A stretch of DNA of 64,000 bases from Fulvimarina sp040239565 (lineage in GTDB: Bacteria > Pseudomonadota > Alphaproteobacteria > Rhizobiales > Rhizobiaceae): assembly GCF_040239565.1 (NCBI RefSeq), contig NZ_JBEHWS010000013.1, positions 59,555 through 123,554 of the forward strand, written 5' to 3'. The notes beneath the pieces are model-generated. The model worked only from the letters and a program-made list of their open reading frames with translations, made no database searches and had not been told where the DNA came from. Shown one piece after another: positions 36,510-44,294 of the stretch; position 1 is the stretch's first letter, and every line of letters starts with the position of its first letter. A program made the translations under genes and the position numbers.

Positions 36510-37337
36510 TCAGAGACCTTGTAAGTCTGAGGGAGTATGGGGCATCGGTATGCACATGGGCGCCGCGGTGAACGGATCGGGGAAGATTTTCGCCTCGACC
36601 TCGAAAACCTCGCGCAGCATGGCTTCTGTCATCACACTCCGAGGAGGTCCGCTCGCCGCGATTGCGCCTTTGCTGAGCGCAATCATGTGATCTGCGTAGC
36701 GGGCTGCCTGATTGAGATCGTGAAGCACCGCGACGACCGTCTTGCCGGCTTCCTCCACAAGCCGACGCACCAGCTCCATCACCTCGATCTGATGGGCAAG
36801 ATCGAGATAGGTGGTCGGCTCGTCCAGAAGGAGGATCGGCGTTTCCTGAGCGAGAGCGAGCGCGATCCATGCCCGCTGGCGCTGGCCGCCGGACAGGCTG
36901 TCGATCTGACGCTCGGAAAGCGCATTCATCCCGGTCCTTGAGATTGCCTCCCGGCAGGCCGTCTCGTCCTTTTCCGACCATGCGCCGAAGAGCGAGCGAT
37001 GCGGATAGCGCCCCTGCCGTACGAGTTCGAGAACCGACAGGCCGTCGGGTGCGACTGGCGACTGCTGCAGCATGCCGATTGATCGCGCGATCGACTTCGT
37101 CGCCAATGTGGTGATTGATCGCCCATCCAGCATCACGGCACCGGCCTTCGCCGGAAGCAGGCCGGCCAAGGCTTTCAGCAGGGTGGATTTCCCGCTGCCA
37201 TTGGCCCCGACGAGCGCCGTAAAGGCGTTGCGCGGGATGGCGAAGTCGATCCCATGGACGATGATGTCCTGATCATATCCGACATCGAGTTCATGAGCCG
37301 AAAGGGATGCGGCGACCGCATGTTCACGATCCGACAT
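36510..37337 (-). CDS. Ferric-siderophore ABC transporter ATPase (FecE/FhuC type)
   Basis: 275 aa from the ATG at 37337 (GGAGG 7 bp upstream); the frame is open to 37382 but that extension lies in the permease gene. Walker A GANGSGKST, Q-loop GMLQQSP, ABC signature LSGGQRQR, Walker B ILLLDEPTTYLDL and switch His HDLNQ are all present and intact. It is the last gene of the four-gene importer operon and energises ferric-siderophore passage across the inner membrane with the two FecCD permeases. Confidence 0.96.
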   Translation of the reverse strand: MSDREHAVAASLSAHELDVGYDQDIIVHGIDFAIPRNAFTALVGANGSGKSTLLKALAGLLPAKAGAVMLDGRSITTLATKSIARSIGMLQQSPVAPDGLSVLELVRQGRYPHRSLFGAWSEKDETACREAISRTGMNALSERQIDSLSGGQRQRAWIALALAQETPILLLDEPTTYLDLAHQIEVMELVRRLVEEAGKTVVAVLHDLNQAARYADHMIALSKGAIAASGPPRSVMTEAMLREVFEVEAKIFPDPFTAAPMCIPMPHTPSDLQGL

Positions 37338-38310
37338 GGCGGTGCCTCCACAAAAGCCAGCCGAAAAACGGGGCGCCGACAATGGCGGTCACGAGCCCCG
37401 CAGGCAGTTGGGCCGGGGCCATGACGGTTCGTCCGGCAAGATCGGCAAGCATGACAATCTGTGCGCCGACGAGTGCCGAAACCGGCAGAAGACGCATATG
37501 GGACGGGCCCACCAGCCATCGCGCAAGATGGGGCGCCACCAGTCCGACAAAGCCAATCGGCCCTGCCGCGGCGACCGCTGCCCCGCAAATTAAGGCGCAG
37601 AGCAGGATAAGGCCTGCGCGGGTGACCTCCACCCTCTGGCCAAGGCTAGTCGCAGCGGCATCGCCAAAGCGGATCAGGTCGAGCTCGCGCGCCACAAGCG
37701 GCGCGACAATGACCGGTACGAGCAACCAAAGGGCCAGTGAGACAATGCCGTCCCAGTCGGCCAGATAGACGCTTCCGGACAGCCAGATCAACGCCTGCTG
37801 AGCTTGACCGATAGGTGCAAACGTCGTCAGCAGAGTGGTCGCCGCAACCGCCAGAGCGCTCAGCCCGACCCCGATCAGAACGATCCGCAAGGAGTTGGAG
37901 CCGTGCTGCCATGACAAAAGATAGACGGCGAAAGCGGCAAGCATCGCCCCGCCGAAACTCGCCCAGGGCAACCACTGGGGCGGCACCTCGGTGAAGATGA
38001 CGATAAGCAGCGTGGCCGCAAGCGCCGCGCCTGCATTGATGCCCAGCAGTCCCGGCTCGGCCAGCGGATTGCGCATCAGAGCTTGGGTGATCGCACCGGC
38101 AACCGCGAGAGCGGCTCCGACAAGCATGGCCAGCGCGACGCGCGGCATTCGCAGGTCTACAACGATGATCCATTGCTGAGGATCGGCCTCGTCCGGATTG
38201 ACGAAGAGGGAGAGGAGATCGCGCAGCGGGATCGTATAATCACCGAGCGCAAGGCTCGCCGACAGGATCGCCAGAAGCACGGCGCACAGCAGCAGCGTCA
38301 CCTTCGTCAC
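37324..38310 (-). CDS. FecCD-family iron-siderophore permease (second)
   Basis: 328 aa with about 9-10 transmembrane segments and the FecCD family pattern: LRMPRVALAMLVGAALAVAG, RNPLAEPGLLGINAGA and the cytoplasmic coupling region GPIGFVGLVAPHLAR. The start is a GTG at 38310 overlapping the TGA of the first permease gene; the frame is open far upstream, but that part is the shadow of the neighbouring gene. It pairs with the other permease as the transmembrane heterodimer. Confidence 0.95.
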   Translation of the reverse strand: MTKVTLLLCAVLLAILSASLALGDYTIPLRDLLSLFVNPDEADPQQWIIVVDLRMPRVALAMLVGAALAVAGAITQALMRNPLAEPGLLGINAGAALAATLLIVIFTEVPPQWLPWASFGGAMLAAFAVYLLSWQHGSNSLRIVLIGVGLSALAVAATTLLTTFAPIGQAQQALIWLSGSVYLADWDGIVSLALWLLVPVIVAPLVARELDLIRFGDAAATSLGQRVEVTRAGLILLCALICGAAVAAAGPIGFVGLVAPHLARWLVGPSHMRLLPVSALVGAQIVMLADLAGRTVMAPAQLPAGLVTAIVGAPFFGWLLWRHRHVGS

Positions 38311-39347
38311 GCGATGCTCCCGATCCGCCGACGCGCCAGCCAGATGAAGAACGGCGCACCGACCAGCGCCATGGTAACGCCGACCGGAAAAGCCTGATTG
38401 CCAAACAGCGTACGTCCGAGCGTGTCTGCAAGAAGCACCAGCAGCGCCCCGCCCATGGCGCAAAACGGTACCACCCAGCGGTAATCTCCGCCCACGCACA
38501 TGCGGACCAGATGCGGCATAACGAGACCGACAAAACCGATTGGCCCGGCGAGGGCCACGGAGCCGCCAGCCAGAAGAACGACCAGAACAACGGCCAGGCA
38601 CCGCCAGATTGCAGGGCTTTGCCCGAGTGAGCGGGCCATGGTCATTCCCATGCTCATGGTCGTCAGTTGACGGGAAAACAGGATGGCGGCGGCAAGGCCC
38701 GTGAAAATGTAGGGAGCGACCGCGGAAACGTCCTCCATGTTCCGGCCGACGAGCGATCCTGCAGTCCAGAGCCGCACCGCGTCGAGAGTGTTGCGATCGT
38801 AGACGAGGATCGCAGTCGTCACCGAGAACAGGAAGGCATTGAGCACGGCGCCTGCAAGAACCAGCTTGAGAGGGGTCGCGTTGCCCCAGCCGCTCGCGCC
38901 GAAAAGGTAGACGGTGGCGGCCGCAGACGCCGCGCCGAAAAAGGCCCACCAGACCAGGGCCGCCTGAGAGACGATGCCGAGAATGGACAGGGCTACGACG
39001 ACCGAGAATGCTGCCCCTGCATTGATTCCCAGAAGGTCGGGTGATGCCAGTGGATTGTGCGCCATTGCCTGCATCACCGCACCGGCGGAAGCCAGCGCCG
39101 CGCCGGCCAGAATGCCGGCCAGCACACGCGGCACCCTGATCGACGCGATGACAAGATGGTCACGAGATCCATCGAATGCGAAGAATGCGTCGTAAATCTT
39201 GCCAATCCCGATATCCGACGAGCCTTGCGTGATCGAAGCAAGCGCAAGACCGACGAGCACGAGGCCCAGCAAGACCATCACTGCGGGATAGACGGCAGGT
39301 GCGGCCGCTCTATTGACGGGTTCTGCCAAACGCGACTGTCCTATCAC
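38307..39347 (-). CDS. FecCD-family iron-siderophore permease (first)
   Basis: 346 aa with about 9-10 transmembrane segments and FecCD landmarks IRVPRVLAGILAGAALASAG, HNPLASPDLLGINAGA and GPIGFVGLVMPHLVR. GTG start overlapping the TGA of the binding-protein gene (GTGA), and its own stop overlaps the second permease start. Forms the inner-membrane channel of the importer. Confidence 0.95.
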   Translation of the reverse strand: MIGQSRLAEPVNRAAAPAVYPAVMVLLGLVLVGLALASITQGSSDIGIGKIYDAFFAFDGSRDHLVIASIRVPRVLAGILAGAALASAGAVMQAMAHNPLASPDLLGINAGAAFSVVVALSILGIVSQAALVWWAFFGAASAAATVYLFGASGWGNATPLKLVLAGAVLNAFLFSVTTAILVYDRNTLDAVRLWTAGSLVGRNMEDVSAVAPYIFTGLAAAILFSRQLTTMSMGMTMARSLGQSPAIWRCLAVVLVVLLAGGSVALAGPIGFVGLVMPHLVRMCVGGDYRWVVPFCAMGGALLVLLADTLGRTLFGNQAFPVGVTMALVGAPFFIWLARRRIGSIA

Positions 39348-40261
39348 TGCGCGTTCAGAACATACTCTTCGACATCGTCGAGAACACGGAAGGCCGACTC
39401 GACGCCGTGAAAGCCCATCCAGGTCGGTCGACCGACGCGATAGGCGTGCCCCGCCTTCACGGCGGGCAGGGTCTGCCAGAGCGGGTTGGCAAGTGTCTCT
39501 TCTTCCAGCGCGTCGTCTGGTCCCTGCTCGTATCCGCTGACGACGACGTAGAACAGGATGTCGCCGTCAAGCTGGGAAAGTTCCTCCCACGTCGGGCGCT
39601 TGACCACTTCCTCCTTCGGTGTCGTCTCATAATCGGAACGCTTGATTCCGACATCCTGCAAGACGGCGTAAGGGGCGTATGCTACGGGGCTGTCCAGATA
39701 GACCTGAAACCGGCCGGGCGCGATGCGGAGCACCGACACCGTGGTGTCAGGCAGTTTCTCCTTGAGCTGAGCGGCACGCTCTTCGTAGGTTTGGAGGGAA
39801 GTCTCGGCGACCTCGCTCTTGCCAACCATGTCGGCGAGCACCCGATAATGCTCCTTCCAGTCCAGCGTATCGATGAGAACGGTCGGAGCGAGCGTTGAAA
39901 TCTTCTCGTAGATCGGCAGGTTCAGATAGGCGGCACCGATGATGAGATCGGGCTTGAGGGCAACGATGCGCTCCAGGCTGGGCTCGGCGGGATGACCGAG
40001 GTCCACCGTTCCGCTGTCTTCCACCGCTTTTCTTAGATCATCGTCCTGAATCCCGAGAAAGGACACGCCCGCGACCGGAACGTCCATTTCCTGCATCATG
40101 CCGATGGTGAGGAGCGGATCGAGAACGACAATGCGCTGCGGATCAGCCGGGATGCAGACCGGCGCATCCTGGACCGCTTTCTTGATCTCGCGGCCATCGC
40201 AGGCCGACCACGCGGCTCCGACGATCAGGAGGTTGAAAATGAATGCTATCATCAAGCGCAT
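39344..40261 (-). CDS. Periplasmic ferric-siderophore-binding protein (FecB/FhuD type)
   Basis: 305 aa. N-terminal signal peptide MRLMIAFIFNLLIVGAAWS; the Cys directly after it lacks a good lipobox, so a soluble periplasmic protein is favoured. Class III binding-protein pattern: PQRIVVLDPLLTIGMMQEM and LIIGAAYLNLPIYEKISTLAPTV. First gene of the operon and preceded by an iron-box palindrome at 40338-40352, about 77 bp upstream of the ATG. It has GGAG 7 bp before the start. Likely carries the ferric siderophore from the TonB receptor to the permease. Confidence 0.94.
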   Translation of the reverse strand: MRLMIAFIFNLLIVGAAWSACDGREIKKAVQDAPVCIPADPQRIVVLDPLLTIGMMQEMDVPVAGVSFLGIQDDDLRKAVEDSGTVDLGHPAEPSLERIVALKPDLIIGAAYLNLPIYEKISTLAPTVLIDTLDWKEHYRVLADMVGKSEVAETSLQTYEERAAQLKEKLPDTTVSVLRIAPGRFQVYLDSPVAYAPYAVLQDVGIKRSDYETTPKEEVVKRPTWEELSQLDGDILFYVVVSGYEQGPDDALEEETLANPLWQTLPAVKAGHAYRVGRPTWMGFHGVESAFRVLDDVEEYVLNAQ

Positions 40262-40708
40262 GGGGGCTCCCGTAGTGCGGCCGATCCTGAGTTCCGGCAG
40301 AAGGCTTCAAAACCCGCTACCTGATGTCATTGAAAATTGATACCAAAGATCATGTTTTTGGCATTGGCGCTGATCGAAGCCTCCATGCCACAAGTGAGCC
40401 AGCCGATCCAGCACCTCACTTGAGATCCAAATCTGCTGATAAATCGAATGAAGCGATATTCAGGCAGCCGCCTAAGCGATCAGCTTCGCGAAAATATTAT
40501 CGATTTTTTTCATCATATTTTCTCTGGGAAGGAGCCGGATAAGACGCGACCGGACTGCGCATGCGCGGACTTCCGGCGAATATCTCGCCGATACCGGTGG
40601 CGTGGACCCATCTTTCCAGGAAAAAAGATCGGCAAGGATGCAACGGGGCTTCAGACCAACGACTAAGATCGCCATGGCACGGACGACAAAAGTCGACGGC
40701 CAAATGCC
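40262..40708. other. Intergenic region upstream of the siderophore importer operon
   Basis: 447 bp, AT-rich in its middle, between the importer operon and a D-2-hydroxyacid dehydrogenase gene transcribed towards it. It contains an iron-box palindrome (40338-40352) and an 8-bp AT-rich inverted repeat (GAAAATAT/ATATTTTC, 40490-40522). No credible ORF. Confidence 0.7.
40338..40352. promoter_or_regulatory. RirA/IRO iron-box palindrome TGA-N9-TCA
   Basis: TGATACCAAAGATCA matches TGA-N9-TCA, the second exact match at a siderophore-locus promoter. It lies about 77 bp upstream of the binding-protein ATG on the leftward side, where a promoter would be expected. Iron-dependent repression of uptake is inferred. 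Confidence 0.6.
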
Positions 40709-41710
40709 TCAGCTGCGGTCGGGCAGGATGCGATCAGGGGGACGGTGACCGTCCATCAGCGTGCGGATGTTGATGATCACCTTCTCGCCCATGTCGACGC
40801 GGCCTTCGAGCGTGGCCGAGCCCATATGCGGCAGGAGAACGACCTTGCCGCTTGTAGCGAGCTTCATCAGCTTGCGGTTCGAGGAGGGCATCGTCTCGAA
40901 GACGTCCAGACCGGCCCCGGCGAGTTTTTCAGCATGGATGAGATCGACCAGCGCCTTTTCGTCGATCACGTCGCCTCGGGCGGTGTTGACGATGAAGGCG
41001 TGTGACTGGATCAGCGCCAGACGACGGGCCGACAGGAGATGGAACGTCGCCGGCGTAGAGGGACAGTTGACCGAGATGATGTCGGCGCGGGCCAGCATCT
41101 GGTCGAGGCTCTCCCAATAGGTCGCGCCGAGCTCCTTTTCGGTCTTCGGATTGACCCGCCGGCGGTTGTGATAGTGGATTTCGAGCCCGAACGCCTTGGC
41201 GCGCCGCGCGACCGCGGTTCCGATCCGGCCCATGCCGACGATGCCGAGCTTCTTGCCCCAGATGCGCCGTCCGAGCATCCACGTCGGCGACCAGCCCGCC
41301 CATGGATCCGGCGACTGGAGAAGGTTCGCGCCTTCGACGAGGCGGCGGGGCACTGCGAGGATCAGCGCCATCGTCATGTCGGCGGTGTCCTCGTTGAGCA
41401 CCGTCGGCGTGTTGGTGACGTAGATGCTCTTCTCGTGCGCGGCCGAGATGTCGATGTTGTCGATGCCGTTGCCGAAATTGGCGATCAATTTCAGCTTCTC
41501 GCCGGCCTTTTCGATGATGTTCCGGTCGATCCTGTCGGTGATCGTCGGCACGAGGACATCCGCCTCTCGCACGGCCGCGACGAGATCGAGATGCGACATC
41601 GGCCGGTCGTCGACATTAGTCCTGACGTCAAACAGCTCGCCCATGCGGGCTTCCACCGGAGCGGGAAGCTTTCGTGTGATCACGACGAGCGGCTTCTGGC
41701 GCTCCGACAT
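40709..41710 (-). CDS. D-2-hydroxyacid dehydrogenase (glyoxylate/hydroxypyruvate reductase-like)
   Basis: 333-aa cytosolic NAD(P)-dependent enzyme. Rossmann loop GIVGMGRIGTA, with catalytic Arg in NTARGD, Glu in DVFE and His in LLPHMGSAT, all in the usual order. The FGNGIDNID and NTPTVLNEDTADMTMALIL segments match the glyoxylate reductase branch common in Rhizobiales; exact substrate not certain. It stands alone, and nothing ties it to the siderophore locus. Confidence 0.92.
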   Translation of the reverse strand: MSERQKPLVVITRKLPAPVEARMGELFDVRTNVDDRPMSHLDLVAAVREADVLVPTITDRIDRNIIEKAGEKLKLIANFGNGIDNIDISAAHEKSIYVTNTPTVLNEDTADMTMALILAVPRRLVEGANLLQSPDPWAGWSPTWMLGRRIWGKKLGIVGMGRIGTAVARRAKAFGLEIHYHNRRRVNPKTEKELGATYWESLDQMLARADIISVNCPSTPATFHLLSARRLALIQSHAFIVNTARGDVIDEKALVDLIHAEKLAGAGLDVFETMPSSNRKLMKLATSGKVVLLPHMGSATLEGRVDMGEKVIINIRTLMDGHRPPDRILPDRS

Positions 41711-41868
41711 CGGCCTACCTCAAGCAATCATTAACCGAACGGGGCGATGATCGTGCTCGACCGCTCGGGTTCTCGTCCTAACAAGTCGCGACCGCGAAAA
41801 CAAAAGGTTTTCCGCGCGCGCCCCCAGAAGGCGGAACCGGCAAGACCGCAGGGCAGATCGAGGGACAC

Positions 41869-42438
41869 ATGCCGCGCACGCATTTATCGAAATTTCGCTC
41901 AGCAGGCCGCATCATGGTGCGCTTTGCACTCGCAGGCGCCATTCTCGCCGCTTCGCTGACGGCGATGCCCGCCGTCTCCTCGGCTGTGGAAGTTGGGCGC
42001 TACTCGAAGCTGCCCTTACCCCGCTATGTCAGCCTCAAATCCAGCCGCGTGAACCTGCGCAACGGACCGGGCCGGGAGCACAAGGTCAACTGGCTTTATC
42101 TGAAGTCGGGTCTGCCGGTCGAAATCATCCAGGAATTCGACCATTGGCGGAAGATTCGCGACTCGGATGGAACCGAGGGCTGGGTCTATCACTCGCTTCT
42201 TTCGGGTGAGCGGACCGCCATCGCGGCACCGTGGCTAAAGGGCAAGAACGCATTCATCGACGTCTATGCAAACCCGGCCAAGGACGCACCGCTGATCGTC
42301 CAGATGGAGCCCGGCGTCATCTCGAAGGTCGAGAAATGCAATGCCGGCTGGTGCGAGATCGCTGTCTCCGAGCGGGTCGGCTTTGTGGAACAGACCGATA
42401 TCTGGGGCGTCTATCCGGACGAGCCTATAGAGAACTGA
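41869..42438 (+). CDS. Exported SH3-domain protein
   Basis: 189 aa with an N-terminal signal sequence (hydrophobic FALAGAILAASLTAMPAVSSA) and two bacterial SH3 (SH3_4-type) repeats: the first with SRVNLRNGPG followed by GWVYHSLL, the second with GWCEIAVSERVGFVEQTDIWGVYP. Such proteins act in the periplasm, probably binding cell-wall material. GAGG lies 5 bp before the ATG. It is convergent with irr, with a hairpin between them; this pair is conserved in many Rhizobiales. Confidence 0.9.
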   Translation: MPRTHLSKFRSAGRIMVRFALAGAILAASLTAMPAVSSAVEVGRYSKLPLPRYVSLKSSRVNLRNGPGREHKVNWLYLKSGLPVEIIQEFDHWRKIRDSDGTEGWVYHSLLSGERTAIAAPWLKGKNAFIDVYANPAKDAPLIVQMEPGVISKVEKCNAGWCEIAVSERVGFVEQTDIWGVYPDEPIEN

Positions 42439-42479
42439 CGGGTTCTCCATCTCTTGCGGGTCACGTATCCCAAGACAAA

Positions 42480-42506
42480 GGCGACGAATCCCCCCGGATC
42501 GTCGCC
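42480..42506 (-). terminator. Hairpin between SH3 gene and irr
   Basis: Arms GGCGACGA and TCGTCGCC with an inner TCC/GGA pairing. Read leftward (direction of irr) the stem is followed by TTTGTCTT, so it probably ends irr transcription; on the plus strand no T-run follows. Confidence 0.6.
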
Positions 42507-42561
42507 CATCAAATCGCTTCCCACCAGAATGGTTGGAGCGCTTTATCTTATTTTGTGAGAC

Positions 42562-42993
42562 TCAGGCGCTCTGCTTGCGGCGCAGGCGCACGACCACGTC
42601 GACGTTCACGATCTCCATGCCCTCCGGTGGCGACGGCAGCTGACCGAGATCCAGCGAGCCGGCTGGGATATCGACCATTTCGCCATCGTCCTCGACGAAG
42701 AAATGGTGGTGGTCGGAGGTGTTGGTATCGAAATAGGTCCGCTGACCTTCGGCCGAGAGCGGCCGGACGAGCCCCGCATCGGTGAACTGATGCAGCGTGT
42801 TGTAGACCGTCGCGAGCGAAACCGATTCGCCGGCGTCCTGCGCCTCGGCATGCAGGTCTTCCGCCGAAAGATGGCGATCGCCGCGCCCAAACATCAGGTT
42901 ACACAAAGCAACGCGCTGTCGCGTCGGACGCAAGCCGACCGAACGCAGCTTTGAAAAGACACAGAATGAATGGCTATGCGCCGAGGTTTGCAT
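42562..42993 (-). CDS. irr: Iron response regulator Irr (Fur family)
   Basis: 143 aa from the ATG at 42993; an open extension to 43095 is unlike the family. Winged-helix region GLRPTRQRVALCNLMF and the recognition part SLATVYNTLHQFTDAGLVRPL, then the rhizobial Irr signature TYFDTNTSDHHHFFVEDDGE (three consecutive His) and the C-terminal EIVNVDVVVRLRRK. Irr in Rhizobiales senses heme status and controls heme, iron-uptake and iron-storage genes through ICE sites. Upstream of fabA as in Agrobacterium/Brucella. The ribosome site is weak. It may act on the possible ICE at 16391-16407. Confidence 0.95.
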   Translation of the reverse strand: MQTSAHSHSFCVFSKLRSVGLRPTRQRVALCNLMFGRGDRHLSAEDLHAEAQDAGESVSLATVYNTLHQFTDAGLVRPLSAEGQRTYFDTNTSDHHHFFVEDDGEMVDIPAGSLDLGQLPSPPEGMEIVNVDVVVRLRRKQSA

Positions 42994-43135
42994 GGTGAGT
43001 ATCTGCCTGCCCGATTTCGGTCTGCACGCAGCCACGACCCTCTTGGATCGTCGAACCTGCGCAATCCTTACATAATACAGGGAAAACCAGATCACAAACC
43101 CCTATCCGCCCGATAAAGTCCGTTTGGATAATTTA

Positions 43136-43618
43136 TCAGCCGCAGCGCTCCAGCAAGGCGCCGAGCGCGGCTCCCGACCCTGCGAGCGGTACATTGTACC
43201 GGCCGGCCGGCGTCGTGATCTCCGCCGTCTTGCCCTTTCTCAGATCGTCGATCAGCGGTCGCAGATTGGCAAGCGAGTCCTGATGGACCAGGATCGAGCG
43301 TCCGCGCACGTTATAGGAGCGCGTCCTGAATAGCCGTGCGATGCCATCGATCGAAATTCCGACCCGGTAGCTGGTGCCATTCGGAAGCAGTGCGTCATAT
43401 CCCGTGAAGTTCACCGTCATGCTCGGCCCGGAGCAGCGAAGAAAGATGCCGTTGGGTCTGCCGTCCGCGTAAAAGCCTGATGTGGTTCCGTTATTGCGCC
43501 AAGTCTGGGCTCCGGCGACAGTGCCGAAAAGAATGAGCGCGACGGCACCCAAGCCCAGTATACGCACTAGGAATTCAGGGCCGCCGAGCCGGCAGAATTC
43601 GGATCGAAATTGCATCAT
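43136..43618 (-). CDS. Exported protein of unknown function
   Basis: About 160 aa. Hydrophobic N-terminal segment LGLGAVALILFGTVAGA followed by a likely cleavage before QTW, then a small beta-rich domain (FLRCSGPSMTVNFTGYD, IDGIARLFRTRSYNVRGRS) ending in a Cys. No family recognised with confidence. Several in-frame starts exist (43681, 43624, 43618, 43615); those near 43618 have a GGGA 4-13 bp upstream and give a normal signal peptide. Divergent from fabA. Confidence 0.7.
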   Translation of the reverse strand: MMQFRSEFCRLGGPEFLVRILGLGAVALILFGTVAGAQTWRNNGTTSGFYADGRPNGIFLRCSGPSMTVNFTGYDALLPNGTSYRVGISIDGIARLFRTRSYNVRGRSILVHQDSLANLRPLIDDLRKGKTAEITTPAGRYNVPLAGSGAALGALLERCG

Positions 43619-43714
43619 TGCCATTGTTTCCCACAATCGGATTCCCATGGTAAGGCCGAAACAAATCAAAATCGCTCGCAACAGGGCGGCGAAAAAGGCG
43701 GAAACACAAAGTTC

Positions 43715-44242
43715 ATGACGCGCAAGACATCCTACGACTACGACGATCTCATCGCCTGTGGCCGCGGCGAGCTTTTCGGCTCAGGCAATGCGCAACTCCC
43801 GCTTCCGCCCATGTTGATGTTCGACCGCATCACGAATGTCAGCGAAGACGGCGGCGAGCACGGCAAGGGTGCGATCTACGCCGAGCTCGACGTGAACCCG
43901 GATCTCTGGTTCTTCCAGTGCCATTTCCAGGGCGACCCGGTGATGCCCGGCTGTCTCGGCCTCGATGCCCTGTGGCAGCTCACCGGCTTCTTTCTTGGAT
44001 GGCTGGGCGAACCCGGTCGTGGCCGCGCGCTCGGAGTCGGCGAGGTGAAGTTCACCGGCCAGGTCACGCCCAAGATCAAACTGATCGAATACGGTGTCGA
44101 ATTCCGCCGCGTGATGCGCTCCAAGCTCAAGCTCGGCATCGCGAACGGCTGGATGAAGGCGGACGGCGAAGTGATCTACCGCTCGAGCGACATGCGGGTT
44201 GGTCTCTTCACGGATGAGCAGGCAGCGGCGGCTTCAGCCTGA
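43715..44242 (+). CDS. fabA: 3-hydroxydecanoyl-ACP dehydratase/isomerase FabA
   Basis: 175 aa, close to the usual 171. Hot-dog fold enzyme that dehydrates 3-hydroxydecanoyl-ACP and isomerises the product, the branch point to unsaturated fatty acids. Catalytic His lies in FFQCHFQGDPVMPGC and Asp in LGLDALWQ. Start ATG at 43715 preferred over upstream readings, which add 35 unusual residues. First of fabA-fabB-fabI, an arrangement typical of Rhizobiales next to irr. Confidence 0.97.
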   Translation: MTRKTSYDYDDLIACGRGELFGSGNAQLPLPPMLMFDRITNVSEDGGEHGKGAIYAELDVNPDLWFFQCHFQGDPVMPGCLGLDALWQLTGFFLGWLGEPGRGRALGVGEVKFTGQVTPKIKLIEYGVEFRRVMRSKLKLGIANGWMKADGEVIYRSSDMRVGLFTDEQAAAASA

Positions 44243-44294
44243 TCCGAACGGATCAGAGGCAGAGTAACAGAGCTTCAAACAGGGGGTGCGGATC

